Source of the DNA: Fusibacter_A sp965140735
GTDB lineage: Bacteria > Bacillota > Clostridia > Peptostreptococcales > Acidaminobacteraceae
Length of the DNA: 64,000 nucleotides
Reading direction: 5' to 3'
Assembly: GCA_965140735.1 (NCBI GenBank)
Contig: OZ223306.1
Coordinates: forward strand, 186,001-250,000
In this document: in pieces, positions 35,601 through 44,375 of the stretch
How positions within the stretch are numbered: position 1 is the stretch's first letter
Layout of the letters: every line of letters begins with the position of its first letter
The notes under the pieces: generated by a model
The model's database searches: none
Seen by the model: the letters and a program-made list of their open reading frames with translations, nothing else
Told to the model about the DNA's origin: nothing
Made by a program: the position numbers and the translations under genes

Positions 35601-36209
35601 ATGATTATTGATTTACATTTTCATACAAAGCAATTTTCTTCCTGTAGCAAGATTGATATGGAAGAGGGGATAAAACAAGCTAAAGCACTTGGCATAGATG
35701 GTATTTGTATCACAGATCACGACATTTTTGCATGTAGAGCAATGGCTCAAGCGTTACAAGAGAAATATGAGATTTTGGTGATCGTAGGCACAGAGATTTA
35801 CACAAAAGAAGGTGACTTATTATGTTTTGGACTTGATGAAATCCCCTCTGAACAGCCCACTGCACAGGATATGATTGACCACATAAATCTACTGGGTGGT
35901 GCTTGTATTGCAGCACATCCCTTTAGAAATAATAATAGAGGTATAGGTGAAAAACTCAGGCAATTAACTGGGTTACATGCGATTGAGAGCTTAAATGGGA
36001 ATACGTGTAGTGACAACAACGACCGCGCGAAACGAATTGCAGACGAGTTGGGGATTCCATGTACTGGTGGTAGCGATGCACATTCACTAGACCGAATTGG
36101 TATTTATGCCACACAATTTTTAGTAAATGTCGAAAATGAACTGGATTTGATAGGTGCGATACGTCGCGGACAAATGATCCCGTGGAAGAAGCAAGAAGAA
36201 TGCAAATAG
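35601..36209 (+). CDS. PHP-domain phosphoesterase
   Basis: The 202-residue protein is a complete PHP domain: IDLHFHTKQFSSCS (metal-binding HxH, about 3-8), ITDHD (about 39), VGTEIY (about 63), IAAHPFRNN (about 100) and GGSDAHS (about 153). Together these supply the di- or tri-metal site of phosphoesterases. It starts six bases after the ATPase stop, in the same operon. This suggests that the imported ligand carries a phosphate ester which the enzyme removes; that is inference. Confidence 0.85.
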   Translation: MIIDLHFHTKQFSSCSKIDMEEGIKQAKALGIDGICITDHDIFACRAMAQALQEKYEILVIVGTEIYTKEGDLLCFGLDEIPSEQPTAQDMIDHINLLGGACIAAHPFRNNNRGIGEKLRQLTGLHAIESLNGNTCSDNNDRAKRIADELGIPCTGGSDAHSLDRIGIYATQFLVNVENELDLIGAIRRGQMIPWKKQEECK

Positions 36210-36379
36210 ACAAATGAATATTAAAAATAGAATAATCAATAAATATGCATAAACCAAACTACCCAAATAAAGCGTTATGATTTATAATATAGATAATACA
36301 GAATTTTGGTGAGAGGAGTTGAAGTCATATCAACTTTAAAACGTTCAGAAATTTAGTTTTAAGCAGTGAAGATATCCTT

Positions 36380-37720
36380 ATGGAAAAGATACTCACATAT
36401 GCAAAAGAGAGAAACTACGTTAAATATACTTCAACCCTTAAAGAGGCATGGCGACTTTCTATTTCGGGTCTTTCTGAAGCTTTGGTCAAAGTGAGTTATA
36501 AATCAGAAGCGATTCCGGAGCTTGGACCAGACGAAGACTTTTCAAAGAACGAAATTGCAGAATTTGGTGTTATTGAAGCGAAGAAGCATCGTTCAAGAGG
36601 GATTTCACTTGAGATGTTCTTGGGTTTAATGAAGTACTATCAACAGGCCTATATCGATCTAATCAATGAAAGTAATTTTTCAGATGAAGGGAAAGTGTTT
36701 TTTTCTCAGTATATCAAAAGATACTTTGATTATGTAGAACTTGGTCTCGTCACAGAATGGACCACATTATCTGAAAAAATTAAATTAGAGGACCTTCAAG
36801 CTCAAAATCGTGATATGACCAATGAAAAGAACAAATATCTTACGGTATTTGAAAGTATCTATGATCCAATCGTTTTGGTAGATAAAAATAATCGTATCGA
36901 AAATTTCAATCATCAAGCAGCGATCACTTTTGCCGATGTAAATGCTCATGTCTCTGGCACGAAATATTATAGCAATATTAATACAGAAAACACTCTTACA
37001 TGGCTTAAAAAAGAAATAGATCATTTTATGAGTCTTAAAAAAGATGAAATATCAATGGAGAAAACACTCACCACAAGATTAGGACAAAAAGTATTCATTG
37101 TAAAATTTAAGAAAATGATGGATATAAGTGAAAAATATGCAGGAACTGTTGTGACTTTCAATGATATTACAGATAGACTAGAGTTTGAAAGGCAACTAAG
37201 AGAGCAAAATGAAAAATTAGAATATTATGCCTATACGGATCATATGACAGGTGTCTTAAATCGTAGAACAGGATTATTTTCGCTTGAGAAAGAGCTTGCA
37301 TTGATGCTCAGAACCGACAGGGTGTTATCCGTGTGCTTTATTGACATAGATGGGTTAAAATTTGTCAATGATAATTTTGGTCATAATGAAGGGGACAATT
37401 TAATCAATTTTATTGTTACAAGTATAAAGAAAAGAATCACATCAAAGGATTCCATTAGTCGCTTTGGGGGAGATGAATTCTTAATCATATTTCCTGATTA
37501 TAGTTATTCAGATACAGAAGCTCTTATTAATAGTGTTGCTGAAGAGCTGATGGCATATGATAAAAAGGCCTTAATTGCGTATAAGCATGCCTTTAGCTAT
37601 GGCATTGTAGAAGTAACAAAAGACAGCGAGCATGGTTTAGATGAAATTATCAGGTTAGCGGATCAAAAAATGTATCAAAATAAATCATTTAAGAAAAATA
37701 GTGTTAATAGCAAGAACTAA
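36380..37720 (+). CDS. PAS/GGDEF diguanylate cyclase with N-terminal sensor helix domain
   Basis: The 446-residue protein has an N-terminal all-helical domain (1-130: YVKYTSTLKEAWRLSISGLSEAL, HRSRGISLEMFLGLMKYYQQAY), a PAS domain (about 150-270) and a GGDEF domain with intact RFGGDEF (about 358-364), which makes cyclic di-GMP from GTP. No RxxD inhibitory site is obvious four residues upstream. The start is doubtful: no ribosome site precedes ATG 36380, while GAGAGGAG stands at 36311-36318 and the same frame reads on upstream from an ATC at 36329 with family-like sequence. TATAAT near 36273 is a candidate promoter element. Confidence 0.88.
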   Translation: MEKILTYAKERNYVKYTSTLKEAWRLSISGLSEALVKVSYKSEAIPELGPDEDFSKNEIAEFGVIEAKKHRSRGISLEMFLGLMKYYQQAYIDLINESNFSDEGKVFFSQYIKRYFDYVELGLVTEWTTLSEKIKLEDLQAQNRDMTNEKNKYLTVFESIYDPIVLVDKNNRIENFNHQAAITFADVNAHVSGTKYYSNINTENTLTWLKKEIDHFMSLKKDEISMEKTLTTRLGQKVFIVKFKKMMDISEKYAGTVVTFNDITDRLEFERQLREQNEKLEYYAYTDHMTGVLNRRTGLFSLEKELALMLRTDRVLSVCFIDIDGLKFVNDNFGHNEGDNLINFIVTSIKKRITSKDSISRFGGDEFLIIFPDYSYSDTEALINSVAEELMAYDKKALIAYKHAFSYGIVEVTKDSEHGLDEIIRLADQKMYQNKSFKKNSVNSKN

Positions 37721-37739
37721 AACTTTCCATATTTACATT

Positions 37740-37788
37740 AGAGCTGATTCGGGTGTCTAGTCATATACATCATGAATGAGCTCTTTTT
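37740..37788 (+). terminator. Rho-independent terminator after the diguanylate cyclase
   Basis: AGAGCTGATTC pairs with GAATGAGCTCT (one mismatch) and is followed by five T. Confidence 0.75.
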
Positions 37789-37879
37789 ACATACGTTGAG
37801 CTAAACCGTATTGACATATTATAGAAAAAATTTAAAGTTTTTTTAGTTTTAAAAGGGCTTTAAAAAGCTAGGGGGGCTT

Positions 37880-39871
37880 ATGAAAAAAATAGTACTAATT
37901 GCACTTAAAAAACTTACGAAAGTACATTATTTGGAAAAGCTCAATGATTTTTTAGGCAATTACGTTGAAATTGAAGGTTATAGCGTGGAAGAAGGTATAG
38001 AAAATATCTATTCTGCGGATTTGGTGATTATAACGGGAATGGGCGTAGCGGAGCCTTTTAAAAAGCATTTGATCACAGATGCAGAAATCATTTATTTGAG
38101 ACGGACATATACAAAAAAAGGGTTGAAAAAAATATTGGATTTGCCCAATGGGATTACAGCAATGTTTGTTTGCAATGATATGGTTTCAGCGATTGAAAGC
38201 ATATCTATATTAAATACCATCGGGATCAAACATATCAATTTAGTTCCTGTCTATCCCGGGATGGCAGAAATTCCAGATTTAAAGTATGCAATCACACCTG
38301 CGCAACTGGAATATGTGCCAAAGGGTGTAGAACGCGTAACGGATATAGGTTGGCGCGTTATTGACACGACGACCATGTTGGATATTGTGACAAAACTTGG
38401 GATAATGAATAAAGCTATTAATAATGCAATTGCAATGCGTCAAAATGAAATCATATCGCTTAATCTTGGATTACAGTATATGTTTGAAAATTCAAACATG
38501 GTTCTAGAAATGACTAATGAAGGGGTTATTTATACTGATGATAACTTGAATATAAAAGACTATAATGGCTCAATGATCAAAATTATTCAGATGTCAAAAT
38601 ATATAGGTCAAAATATCATAGGTACGATCATCCCAGAGTCATTTGCAGAGATCTTTACTCAAAAGGAAGAAGTCGAAAAGTATTCATTAAAACATCCCTT
38701 ATTCAATAAGACGTTTGAGGTCTCAAAAAAGGCTTTTACTGTTAATGGGAAAAGTTATGGTTATATTTTTCTAATAGAGGATGAAACGGAAGTTAAGTCT
38801 TTAGAATTTAGAGTAAAAGGTCAATCCATTTTAAGTGGCTATGTAACCAAATATGGATTTGATGATATTTTAGGCAAGAGTGATGTTATTATGAAGTGCA
38901 AAGAAAGAGCCTTAAAAATGGCAACTTCTGATAATGTGGTTTTATTAATTGGTGAAAGTGGTACGGGTAAGGAATTGTTTGCACAGTCCATACACAATGC
39001 TTCAAAGAGAAGTAAAATGCCTTTTCTAGCTATAAATTGTTCAGCCTTATATCCGCAGTTACTAGAAAGTGAGCTATTTGGTTACGAAGAAGGCGCATTT
39101 TCGGGTGCAAAAAAGGGTGGCAAGAAAGGGTTGTTTGAACTTGCAGATAAGGGGACCCTTTTTTTAGATGAGATTGGTGAATTGCCAATGAGTGTACAGG
39201 CTAAATTTTTACGCATACTGCAAGAAAAAGAATTGATCAGAGTAGGTGGATCAGAAATTATTTCGGTAGATGTTCGGGTGATTGCAGCCACTAATAAGAA
39301 ACTTACTGAACTCATAGAAGAAAAAAAATTTAGAAAAGATTTATACTATAGACTCAGTATTTTTCCACTGCTGATACCACCGTTAAAAGAAAGAAAAGAA
39401 GATATTTTATATCTAGTGGAGCGTTTTGTAAAGGATTCAAATGCAGAAGACAAAATATTGAGTTCTGAACTAATCCGTTTTTTAACGGGATATTCTTGGC
39501 CAGGAAATATTAGAGAACTTAAAAATTGCATTGAATATATGACTTTTATGGGAGAACAACAACTGGGCATTAATGATTTGCCGCCTTCTGTTATGATGGA
39601 TTCTAAAAGTGATTTAAAACCAATGAAGCGTAATTTTGAAGATTTATCACTTGAAGAAGACCAGATTGCGACTTTTATTTTAGAATTTATAAAGGTCAGG
39701 GCCGCTGGAAGAAGAGCTCTATGTGATGAAGCCATAAAGTCAGGTTTGACGACTTCAGAATATAAAGTTAGAAAAGTAATGATGTATTTAAAGCAGAAAG
39801 GATATCTTGCTTATGAAAAGGGCAAAAAAGGGGCAACGATATCTGAGAAAGGTAGAATAGTGAGCGAATAA
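37880..39871 (+). CDS. Sigma-54-dependent transcriptional activator (PrpR-like sensor, PAS, AAA+)
   Basis: The 663-residue protein has an N-terminal PrpR-type receptor region (1-190), a PAS domain (about 205-310) and a sigma-54-interaction AAA+ domain: Walker A GESGTGKE (about 357), the sigma-54 contact loop GAFSGA (about 406, a Ser variant of GAFTGA), Walker B GTLFLDEIGELP (about 421) and the arginine-finger region FRKDLYYRLSIFPL. The C-terminus (about 595-663) looks like a winged helix (TTSEYKVRKVMMYLKQKGYL), not the usual Fis-type helix-turn-helix. The downstream operon has a matching sigma-54 promoter, so it is the likely target. Confidence 0.92.
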   Translation: MKKIVLIALKKLTKVHYLEKLNDFLGNYVEIEGYSVEEGIENIYSADLVIITGMGVAEPFKKHLITDAEIIYLRRTYTKKGLKKILDLPNGITAMFVCNDMVSAIESISILNTIGIKHINLVPVYPGMAEIPDLKYAITPAQLEYVPKGVERVTDIGWRVIDTTTMLDIVTKLGIMNKAINNAIAMRQNEIISLNLGLQYMFENSNMVLEMTNEGVIYTDDNLNIKDYNGSMIKIIQMSKYIGQNIIGTIIPESFAEIFTQKEEVEKYSLKHPLFNKTFEVSKKAFTVNGKSYGYIFLIEDETEVKSLEFRVKGQSILSGYVTKYGFDDILGKSDVIMKCKERALKMATSDNVVLLIGESGTGKELFAQSIHNASKRSKMPFLAINCSALYPQLLESELFGYEEGAFSGAKKGGKKGLFELADKGTLFLDEIGELPMSVQAKFLRILQEKELIRVGGSEIISVDVRVIAATNKKLTELIEEKKFRKDLYYRLSIFPLLIPPLKERKEDILYLVERFVKDSNAEDKILSSELIRFLTGYSWPGNIRELKNCIEYMTFMGEQQLGINDLPPSVMMDSKSDLKPMKRNFEDLSLEEDQIATFILEFIKVRAAGRRALCDEAIKSGLTTSEYKVRKVMMYLKQKGYLAYEKGKKGATISEKGRIVSE

Positions 39872-40096
39872 TGAAAAAAACGGGTGAAAAAATATAAAAG
39901 ACCGGGTGAACATCGGGAAAAACCCGAAAAATAGCTTGAGTTACAAAAATGCCGTTTTGAATATATTTCTGAGATTATCAAAAGAATTCTCCTGAACTAC
40001 TCTCAACATGTTTTAAAATAACGTGTTTGGATAGATCAGGATTTTTTTTTTTAGTATTAGAGCCGCTTTAAGACAGTATAGGCTCCACTTTTAGAA
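39872..40096. promoter_or_regulatory. Upstream region with repeats, candidate activator binding sites
   Basis: Between the activator and its likely target lie two copies of CGGGTGAA (near 39888 and 39903), a small TCGGG/CCCGA inverted repeat at 39913-39927, and AACATGTT (40005-40012) followed by AACGTGTT (40020-40027) at 15-base spacing. The last pair is about 100 bases before the sigma-54 start, a usual place for enhancer sites. Which element binds is unknown. Confidence 0.35.
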
Positions 40097-40114
40097 TTGG
40101 CATATAAATTGCAA
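40097..40114 (+). promoter_or_regulatory. Sigma-54 promoter of the M20/YfcC operon
   Basis: TTGGCA (40097-40102) and TTGCAA (40109-40114) match the -24/-12 consensus TGGCAC-N5-TTGCA; the GG and GC doublets are exactly 10 bases apart. It lies 50 bases before the amidohydrolase gene and 226 bases after the activator gene. Confidence 0.88.
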
Positions 40115-40161
40115 TATAATAAATACGTTAAAAAAATAAAATAATATTAGGAGGTGAAAAT

Positions 40162-41256
40162 ATGGATGACTTATATGTGGTTAAAACATACAAACATCTA
40201 CACTCAATACCTGAAAAAGCGCTCAATGAAATTGAAACATCAAAATTTATCGCTTCGGAGCTTAAAAGATTTAATTATCTAGTCAAAGAAAACTTTGCTG
40301 GGACGGCACTTATTGCAGAGCTAGACAGTGGTAAACCAGGACTTGTTTTTGCCGTAAGAGCAGATATGGATGCTCTAGAGTTTGGCTTTGAAGATAAGAC
40401 AGAATTAATTCATGCCTGTGGACATGATGCAAATTCAGCTATGGTTTTGGGTGCTGCAAAAAGAATTTCTGAAAGCGGAATCAGCAGTGGTAAAGTAATT
40501 TTTGTTTTCCAACCTGCTGAAGAAACTGGAGAAGGTGCCATTATGATCTGTAAAAGTGGTTTACTTGATGAAGTTGAAGAGATGATTGGCATACATTTAA
40601 GACCTTTTTCAGAAGCAAAATTAGGCGAAGCGACACCAGCACTCTGTCATGGCGCATCAAAGATGATGGCTTTTAAAATTAAAGGCATGGCAGCTCATGG
40701 TGCTAGGCTACATTTAGGCGTAAATGCTATTGATGCAGCAGCACTTGCAATTAATGCTGTAAATGCAGTGCGTGTAGATCCAAGGGTATCACATTCAGCA
40801 AAAGTAACTCATATTCACTCAGAGGGTACTGCAACCAATATTATTCCTGAGACAGTGCATATGAAACTGGATTTAAGGGCACAAACTAACGATATTATGG
40901 TTGAACTAACTAAAAGAATTGAACATGCTATAATGACAAGTGTTAATTCAATTGGTGCCGAAGCTGAGAAGACTTTCGATCATGGCTTGCCAGCTTCTGA
41001 CTACGATGAAGAAATGGTGAAGATCACAAGAGATGCAATTATTGAAACTCTGGGTGACTCTATGGCACCAATTGTAACACCGGGTGGAGAAGATTTCCAT
41101 AATTACAAGCAGATGTTGAATATTAAAACGTCATATATTGGTCTTGGTGCTGATTTAAAACCTGGACTTCATAAACAAGATATGTCTTTTAATTTAAATG
41201 CACTTAAATCTGGAGAAGAAATATTAACTAACATTATTCAGAAAAAACTTAAATAG
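40162..41256 (+). CDS. M20-family amidohydrolase/peptidase
   Basis: The 364-residue zinc-dependent enzyme of the AbgB/HipO/YkuR group hydrolyses N-acyl or peptide amides. Metal-ligand and catalytic motifs are VRADMDALEF (about 71), HACGHDANSAMVL (about 83), QPAEETGEGA (about 117, catalytic Glu pair), GIHLRPF and a C-terminal TPGGEDFHNY His. GGAGGT lies before ATG 40162. It is co-transcribed with a YfcC-type carrier that probably imports its substrate, both under sigma-54 control. Confidence 0.92.
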   Translation: MDDLYVVKTYKHLHSIPEKALNEIETSKFIASELKRFNYLVKENFAGTALIAELDSGKPGLVFAVRADMDALEFGFEDKTELIHACGHDANSAMVLGAAKRISESGISSGKVIFVFQPAEETGEGAIMICKSGLLDEVEEMIGIHLRPFSEAKLGEATPALCHGASKMMAFKIKGMAAHGARLHLGVNAIDAAALAINAVNAVRVDPRVSHSAKVTHIHSEGTATNIIPETVHMKLDLRAQTNDIMVELTKRIEHAIMTSVNSIGAEAEKTFDHGLPASDYDEEMVKITRDAIIETLGDSMAPIVTPGGEDFHNYKQMLNIKTSYIGLGADLKPGLHKQDMSFNLNALKSGEEILTNIIQKKLK

Positions 41257-41275
41257 CTATAACGGGGGGGAAAAA

Positions 41276-42667
41276 ATGAAAACAGTGGCAAAAAAATTTA
41301 AAATGCCTAATGCCTATACGCTGATCATTATGTTTATAATTGTTTCAGCAATAGCGACTTTTATCGTACCAGCGGGTGTTTATGACACTTATTTAGATGA
41401 AGCGACAGGTAGAAATTTGGTGGATTCTACAACTTATCATCAAGTGGATAGAACACCTGTGGGCGTAAGTGGATTTTTATTATCCATTCCTCAGGGAATG
41501 ATGGGCGCAGCAAGTATGATTTTTCTTGTATTTCTAATAGGCGGTTTTTTTCAAATTATCAACGATACGGGTGCAATTGATGCATCCATTAATGTCCTTG
41601 TTGAGAAATTACAGGATAAATCTTTTCTGGTGATCCCAATTGTAATGGCCATCATGTCCCTATTAGGTGCTTTAGGGATAATTGTGAATGCAGTTATTGC
41701 ATTTATTCCAATAGGGATTGCGCTGGCCAAAAAACTGAAAATTGATCCAGTGGCAGGGATGGCGATTATGTATTTAGGGGCCTTTACCGGGACGACTACG
41801 ACGCCGATGGGCTACTATAATACGATGTTAGCGCAGACCATTTCAGGCTTAGAACCCTTATCGGGTTTTGCATTTAGATCAGTTGTTTGGGCTATTATAT
41901 TTGTAGTGACTGTTATCTACGTCTTGCGCTATTCAAAAAAAGTAAAAGCAGATGTCAACAGTAGCGTGTTAGATGATTATCAACATAGTGATCACTCTGA
42001 ATTTGACGTGGAGTCGCCTAAATTTAATTGGAGACACGGCATTGTTTTAGTGGCATTAGTTGCAGGTTTTTCAATTTATTCTTATGGTTCTTTTAAATTG
42101 AAATGGGGCATTGATTATTTAAGTGCAACTATGTTGGCTGTTGCTTTAATCAGTGGTATCGTGACTAAAATGCATCCAGATGATATGTCCTTATCATTTA
42201 TTGAGGGCTGTAAAAGCATGGTGTTCGGTGCACTTGTCATTGGATTTGCAAAGTCAATTACCATTGTGCTTACAGATGGTCAAATTATTCACTCAATTAT
42301 TCATTATATGTCCATACCACTTCAACAGTTACCAGCTGCATTATCAGCAGTGTGTATGTTCTATGTGAATTTGATCTTCAACTTCTTTGTACCTTCTGGA
42401 TCGGGTCAAGCTATGATTGTCATGCCACTTCAAGCACCACTTGCAGATGTTGTTCATGTGAGCAGACAAGTGGCTGTTTCAGCTTATCTGTATGGTGATG
42501 GTTTTTCTAATACGATTATCCCAACATCGGGCGTTTTAATGGGCGCACTTGGCGTTGCTAAGATCCCTTGGGATAAATGGTTAAAGTTTCAATTGCCATT
42601 ATTCGGATTGTGGACTTTAATTGGAACTTTAGCAATCGCAGTTGGCGTCTTAATTGGATGGGCATAA
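41276..42667 (+). CDS. YfcC-family (DcuC-like) carboxylate/amino-acid transporter
   Basis: The 463-residue protein has about 11-12 membrane segments. Characteristic are PNAYTLIIMFIIVSAIATFIVPAGVY (opening helix and the P-A-G-x-Y turn), TFTG-type GAFTGTTTTPMGYYNTMLAQ (about 168) and FFVPSGSGQAMIVMPLQAPLADV (about 372). YfcC relatives carry dicarboxylates, arginine/ornithine or peptides. Partnering with the M20 enzyme suggests acyl-amino acids or small peptides. A GGGGGGG ribosome-site stretch precedes ATG 41276. Confidence 0.9.
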   Translation: MKTVAKKFKMPNAYTLIIMFIIVSAIATFIVPAGVYDTYLDEATGRNLVDSTTYHQVDRTPVGVSGFLLSIPQGMMGAASMIFLVFLIGGFFQIINDTGAIDASINVLVEKLQDKSFLVIPIVMAIMSLLGALGIIVNAVIAFIPIGIALAKKLKIDPVAGMAIMYLGAFTGTTTTPMGYYNTMLAQTISGLEPLSGFAFRSVVWAIIFVVTVIYVLRYSKKVKADVNSSVLDDYQHSDHSEFDVESPKFNWRHGIVLVALVAGFSIYSYGSFKLKWGIDYLSATMLAVALISGIVTKMHPDDMSLSFIEGCKSMVFGALVIGFAKSITIVLTDGQIIHSIIHYMSIPLQQLPAALSAVCMFYVNLIFNFFVPSGSGQAMIVMPLQAPLADVVHVSRQVAVSAYLYGDGFSNTIIPTSGVLMGALGVAKIPWDKWLKFQLPLFGLWTLIGTLAIAVGVLIGWA

Positions 42668-42735
42668 TTAACCATTCAGCCATAATTTTTATAAGATATT
42701 TTAGTGGATTAGATCAATAAAATTTATTTGTACTT

Positions 42736-42767
42736 AAAAAGCCACCCGTTTTGGGTGGCTTTTTTTA
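42736..42767 (+). terminator. Rho-independent terminator after the YfcC-type gene
   Basis: AAAAAGCCACCC / GGGTGGCTTTTTT with a GTTTT loop and a long T run; strong. Confidence 0.93.
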
Positions 42768-42851
42768 AAACAACAAATACAGGATTATGAATATTAGGAG
42801 AAAATTAAACTAAAAAGTTTCTAAAATTATCAGAAAATTAGAAATTCCATG

Positions 42852-42879
42852 TTGACATTAGAGCTATACAGGGTATACT
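42852..42879 (+). promoter_or_regulatory. Sigma-A promoter of the GntR/ECF/DUF62 operon
   Basis: Perfect TTGACA (42852-42857), a 16-base spacer and TATACT (42874-42879). Start of transcription is predicted near 42886, immediately before the operator at 42892. Confidence 0.8.
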
Positions 42880-42891
42880 AAAAAGAAAAAA

Positions 42892-42940
42892 GTTGTTGAA
42901 CAAGTTATAAACTTGGTGAACAACTTATAAACTTGGTGAA
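42892..42940. promoter_or_regulatory. Palindromic and tandem operator before the GntR gene
   Basis: A 33-bp imperfect palindrome (42892-42924) pairs GTTGTT...CAAGTT with AACTTG...AACAAC around ATA, with 12 of 15 positions matching. In addition, the unit ending ACTTGGTGAA occurs twice, 20 bases apart (ending 42920 and 42940). It lies just after the start of transcription, as expected for a GntR/UTRA autorepressor site. Confidence 0.65.
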
Positions 42941-42971
42941 TAAAAAATACAACTTTCGAAGGGAGTATCCT

Positions 42972-43709
42972 ATGGCTAAACAAAAAATTAGCGGTAATAA
43001 TAGTGAAAAGATACCTTCATACGTTAAAATTTATAATAAAATATATTCAGACATTATGAACGATGTTTATAAGGATGGTGATAATCTACCAAGTGAATCA
43101 ATTTTGACAAAGCAGTATGGCGTCAGTAGAAATACTTTAAGACAAGCGCTTGCTATTATTCACGAGGATGGTCTCATTAGAAAGCAACAGGGTAAAGGTT
43201 CTATTATTACAAAAAATAAAAAGAAATACGATCGTCTACAAAAAGAGTTCTTTAATCCTATGATTGAGTATGCCATTGAAGACGTAGATTCGATTGAGAT
43301 TAACTATAATTTTGGACCGCCCACTGAAATCGCAAGAACCAAGTTATCTGTGGAGAAAAATGAGATGCTTTTGGCAAGCAATAATATCTATTATGCAGAC
43401 AATAAGGTCGTTGGACACTCATTTATGCAGATTCCCTTAAGGCATATAGAGTCTTTACAAATTGATCTCAATAACACTGATGCTGTCTCAGAACTTCTCA
43501 ATAAAACGATTTTTCAAATGTCCTATAGTGCTAATGTTTCGATAAGATTGGTTTTAGCAGAGGATCATATCACACATTTTCTAAAAGTAAAAGAAAAAGA
43601 ACCCATCATTTATTTGGAAGAAATATTGTACAACGTTAATAACGAGAAAATTGGGAGATGCAAATTCTATTTTATACCCAGCGCTTATGAATTAGATTTA
43701 TGGATTTAG
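42972..43709 (+). CDS. GntR-family regulator with UTRA ligand domain
   Basis: The 245-residue protein has a winged helix-turn-helix (about 10-85: KIYSDIMNDVYKDGDNLPSESILTKQYGVSRNTLRQAL, HEDGLIRKQQGKGSII in two stretches) and a C-terminal UTRA domain (about 100-240) that binds a small ligand. ATG 42972 follows GGGAG by six bases. It is followed after 88 bases by the ECF transporter genes and probably controls them, sensing the imported compound or a product. Confidence 0.92.
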   Translation: MAKQKISGNNSEKIPSYVKIYNKIYSDIMNDVYKDGDNLPSESILTKQYGVSRNTLRQALAIIHEDGLIRKQQGKGSIITKNKKKYDRLQKEFFNPMIEYAIEDVDSIEINYNFGPPTEIARTKLSVEKNEMLLASNNIYYADNKVVGHSFMQIPLRHIESLQIDLNNTDAVSELLNKTIFQMSYSANVSIRLVLAEDHITHFLKVKEKEPIIYLEEILYNVNNEKIGRCKFYFIPSAYELDLWI

Positions 43710-43797
43710 CAATGATTAGTTTAATAGTTCAAAATCGGACCTTGAAATTAGGTTATTTGCTATTAGCTATTAAAAATATATAAAAGAGGAGGCAATA

Positions 43798-44355
43798 ATG
43801 AAAGGTTATTTTAAGATTACAACAAGAACTATTGTGGCAACAGGGTTGGGTGCCGCTATTTTCACTTTATTATTTATGTACGTAAAAATCCCTTCACCTG
43901 TACCAGAAACAAGTTTTCAAACCGCATATGGACTCAGTGCATTCTTTGCAACATTATTTGGTCCTATTGCCGGCGGACTCATAGCTTTTATTGGTCATGC
44001 TCTTAGTGATTCTATTCAATACGGTTCTCCGTGGTGGAGTTGGGTTATTGCCAGTGGTGTTGCATCTTTTATTTTTGGATTTGCCTATAAAAGAACTTCT
44101 GTTGAAGAAGGCGAATTTAACATGAAAAGCATAATTACTTTTAATGTAATTCAGATCCTTGGTAATGCAATTGCTTGGTTAATTGTAGCACCAGTTCTAG
44201 ATATTGCAATTTATAGTGAACCTGCTAATTTAGTATTTGCACAGGGCGCCATTGCTGCTGTGATGAATTCAATTAGTGCAGGTGTACTTGGGACTTTGTT
44301 ACTTATTGCATATTCAGCAACTAAAGCTAAAAAAGGCAGTTTAAGCAAAAAATAA
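43798..44355 (+). CDS. ECF transporter S component (UPF0397 family)
   Basis: The 185-residue membrane protein has five to six helices. The UPF0397 signature is clear: TRTIVATGLGAAIFTLLF, KIPSPVPETSFQTAYGL, LFGPIAGGLIAFIGHALSD and SPWWSWVIASGV. Such S components capture a vitamin-like substrate and dock on an EcfAT module, here encoded just downstream. Database names often call the family riboflavin-type, but the substrate here is unknown; the neighbouring SAM-hydrolysing enzymes hint at a methionine/adenosine-related compound. Confidence 0.9.
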   Translation: MKGYFKITTRTIVATGLGAAIFTLLFMYVKIPSPVPETSFQTAYGLSAFFATLFGPIAGGLIAFIGHALSDSIQYGSPWWSWVIASGVASFIFGFAYKRTSVEEGEFNMKSIITFNVIQILGNAIAWLIVAPVLDIAIYSEPANLVFAQGAIAAVMNSISAGVLGTLLLIAYSATKAKKGSLSKK

Positions 44356-44375
44356 TCAATGGATGGAGATGAAAT

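Noticed and set aside
39913..39927. TCGGG/CCCGA hairpin as terminator of the sigma-54 activator gene
   Set aside because: It is followed by A-rich, not T-rich, sequence on the plus strand.
43710..43797. SAM riboswitch controlling the ECF/DUF62 genes
   Set aside because: The spacers at 43710-43797 and 46914-47019 are too short and carry no S-box core.
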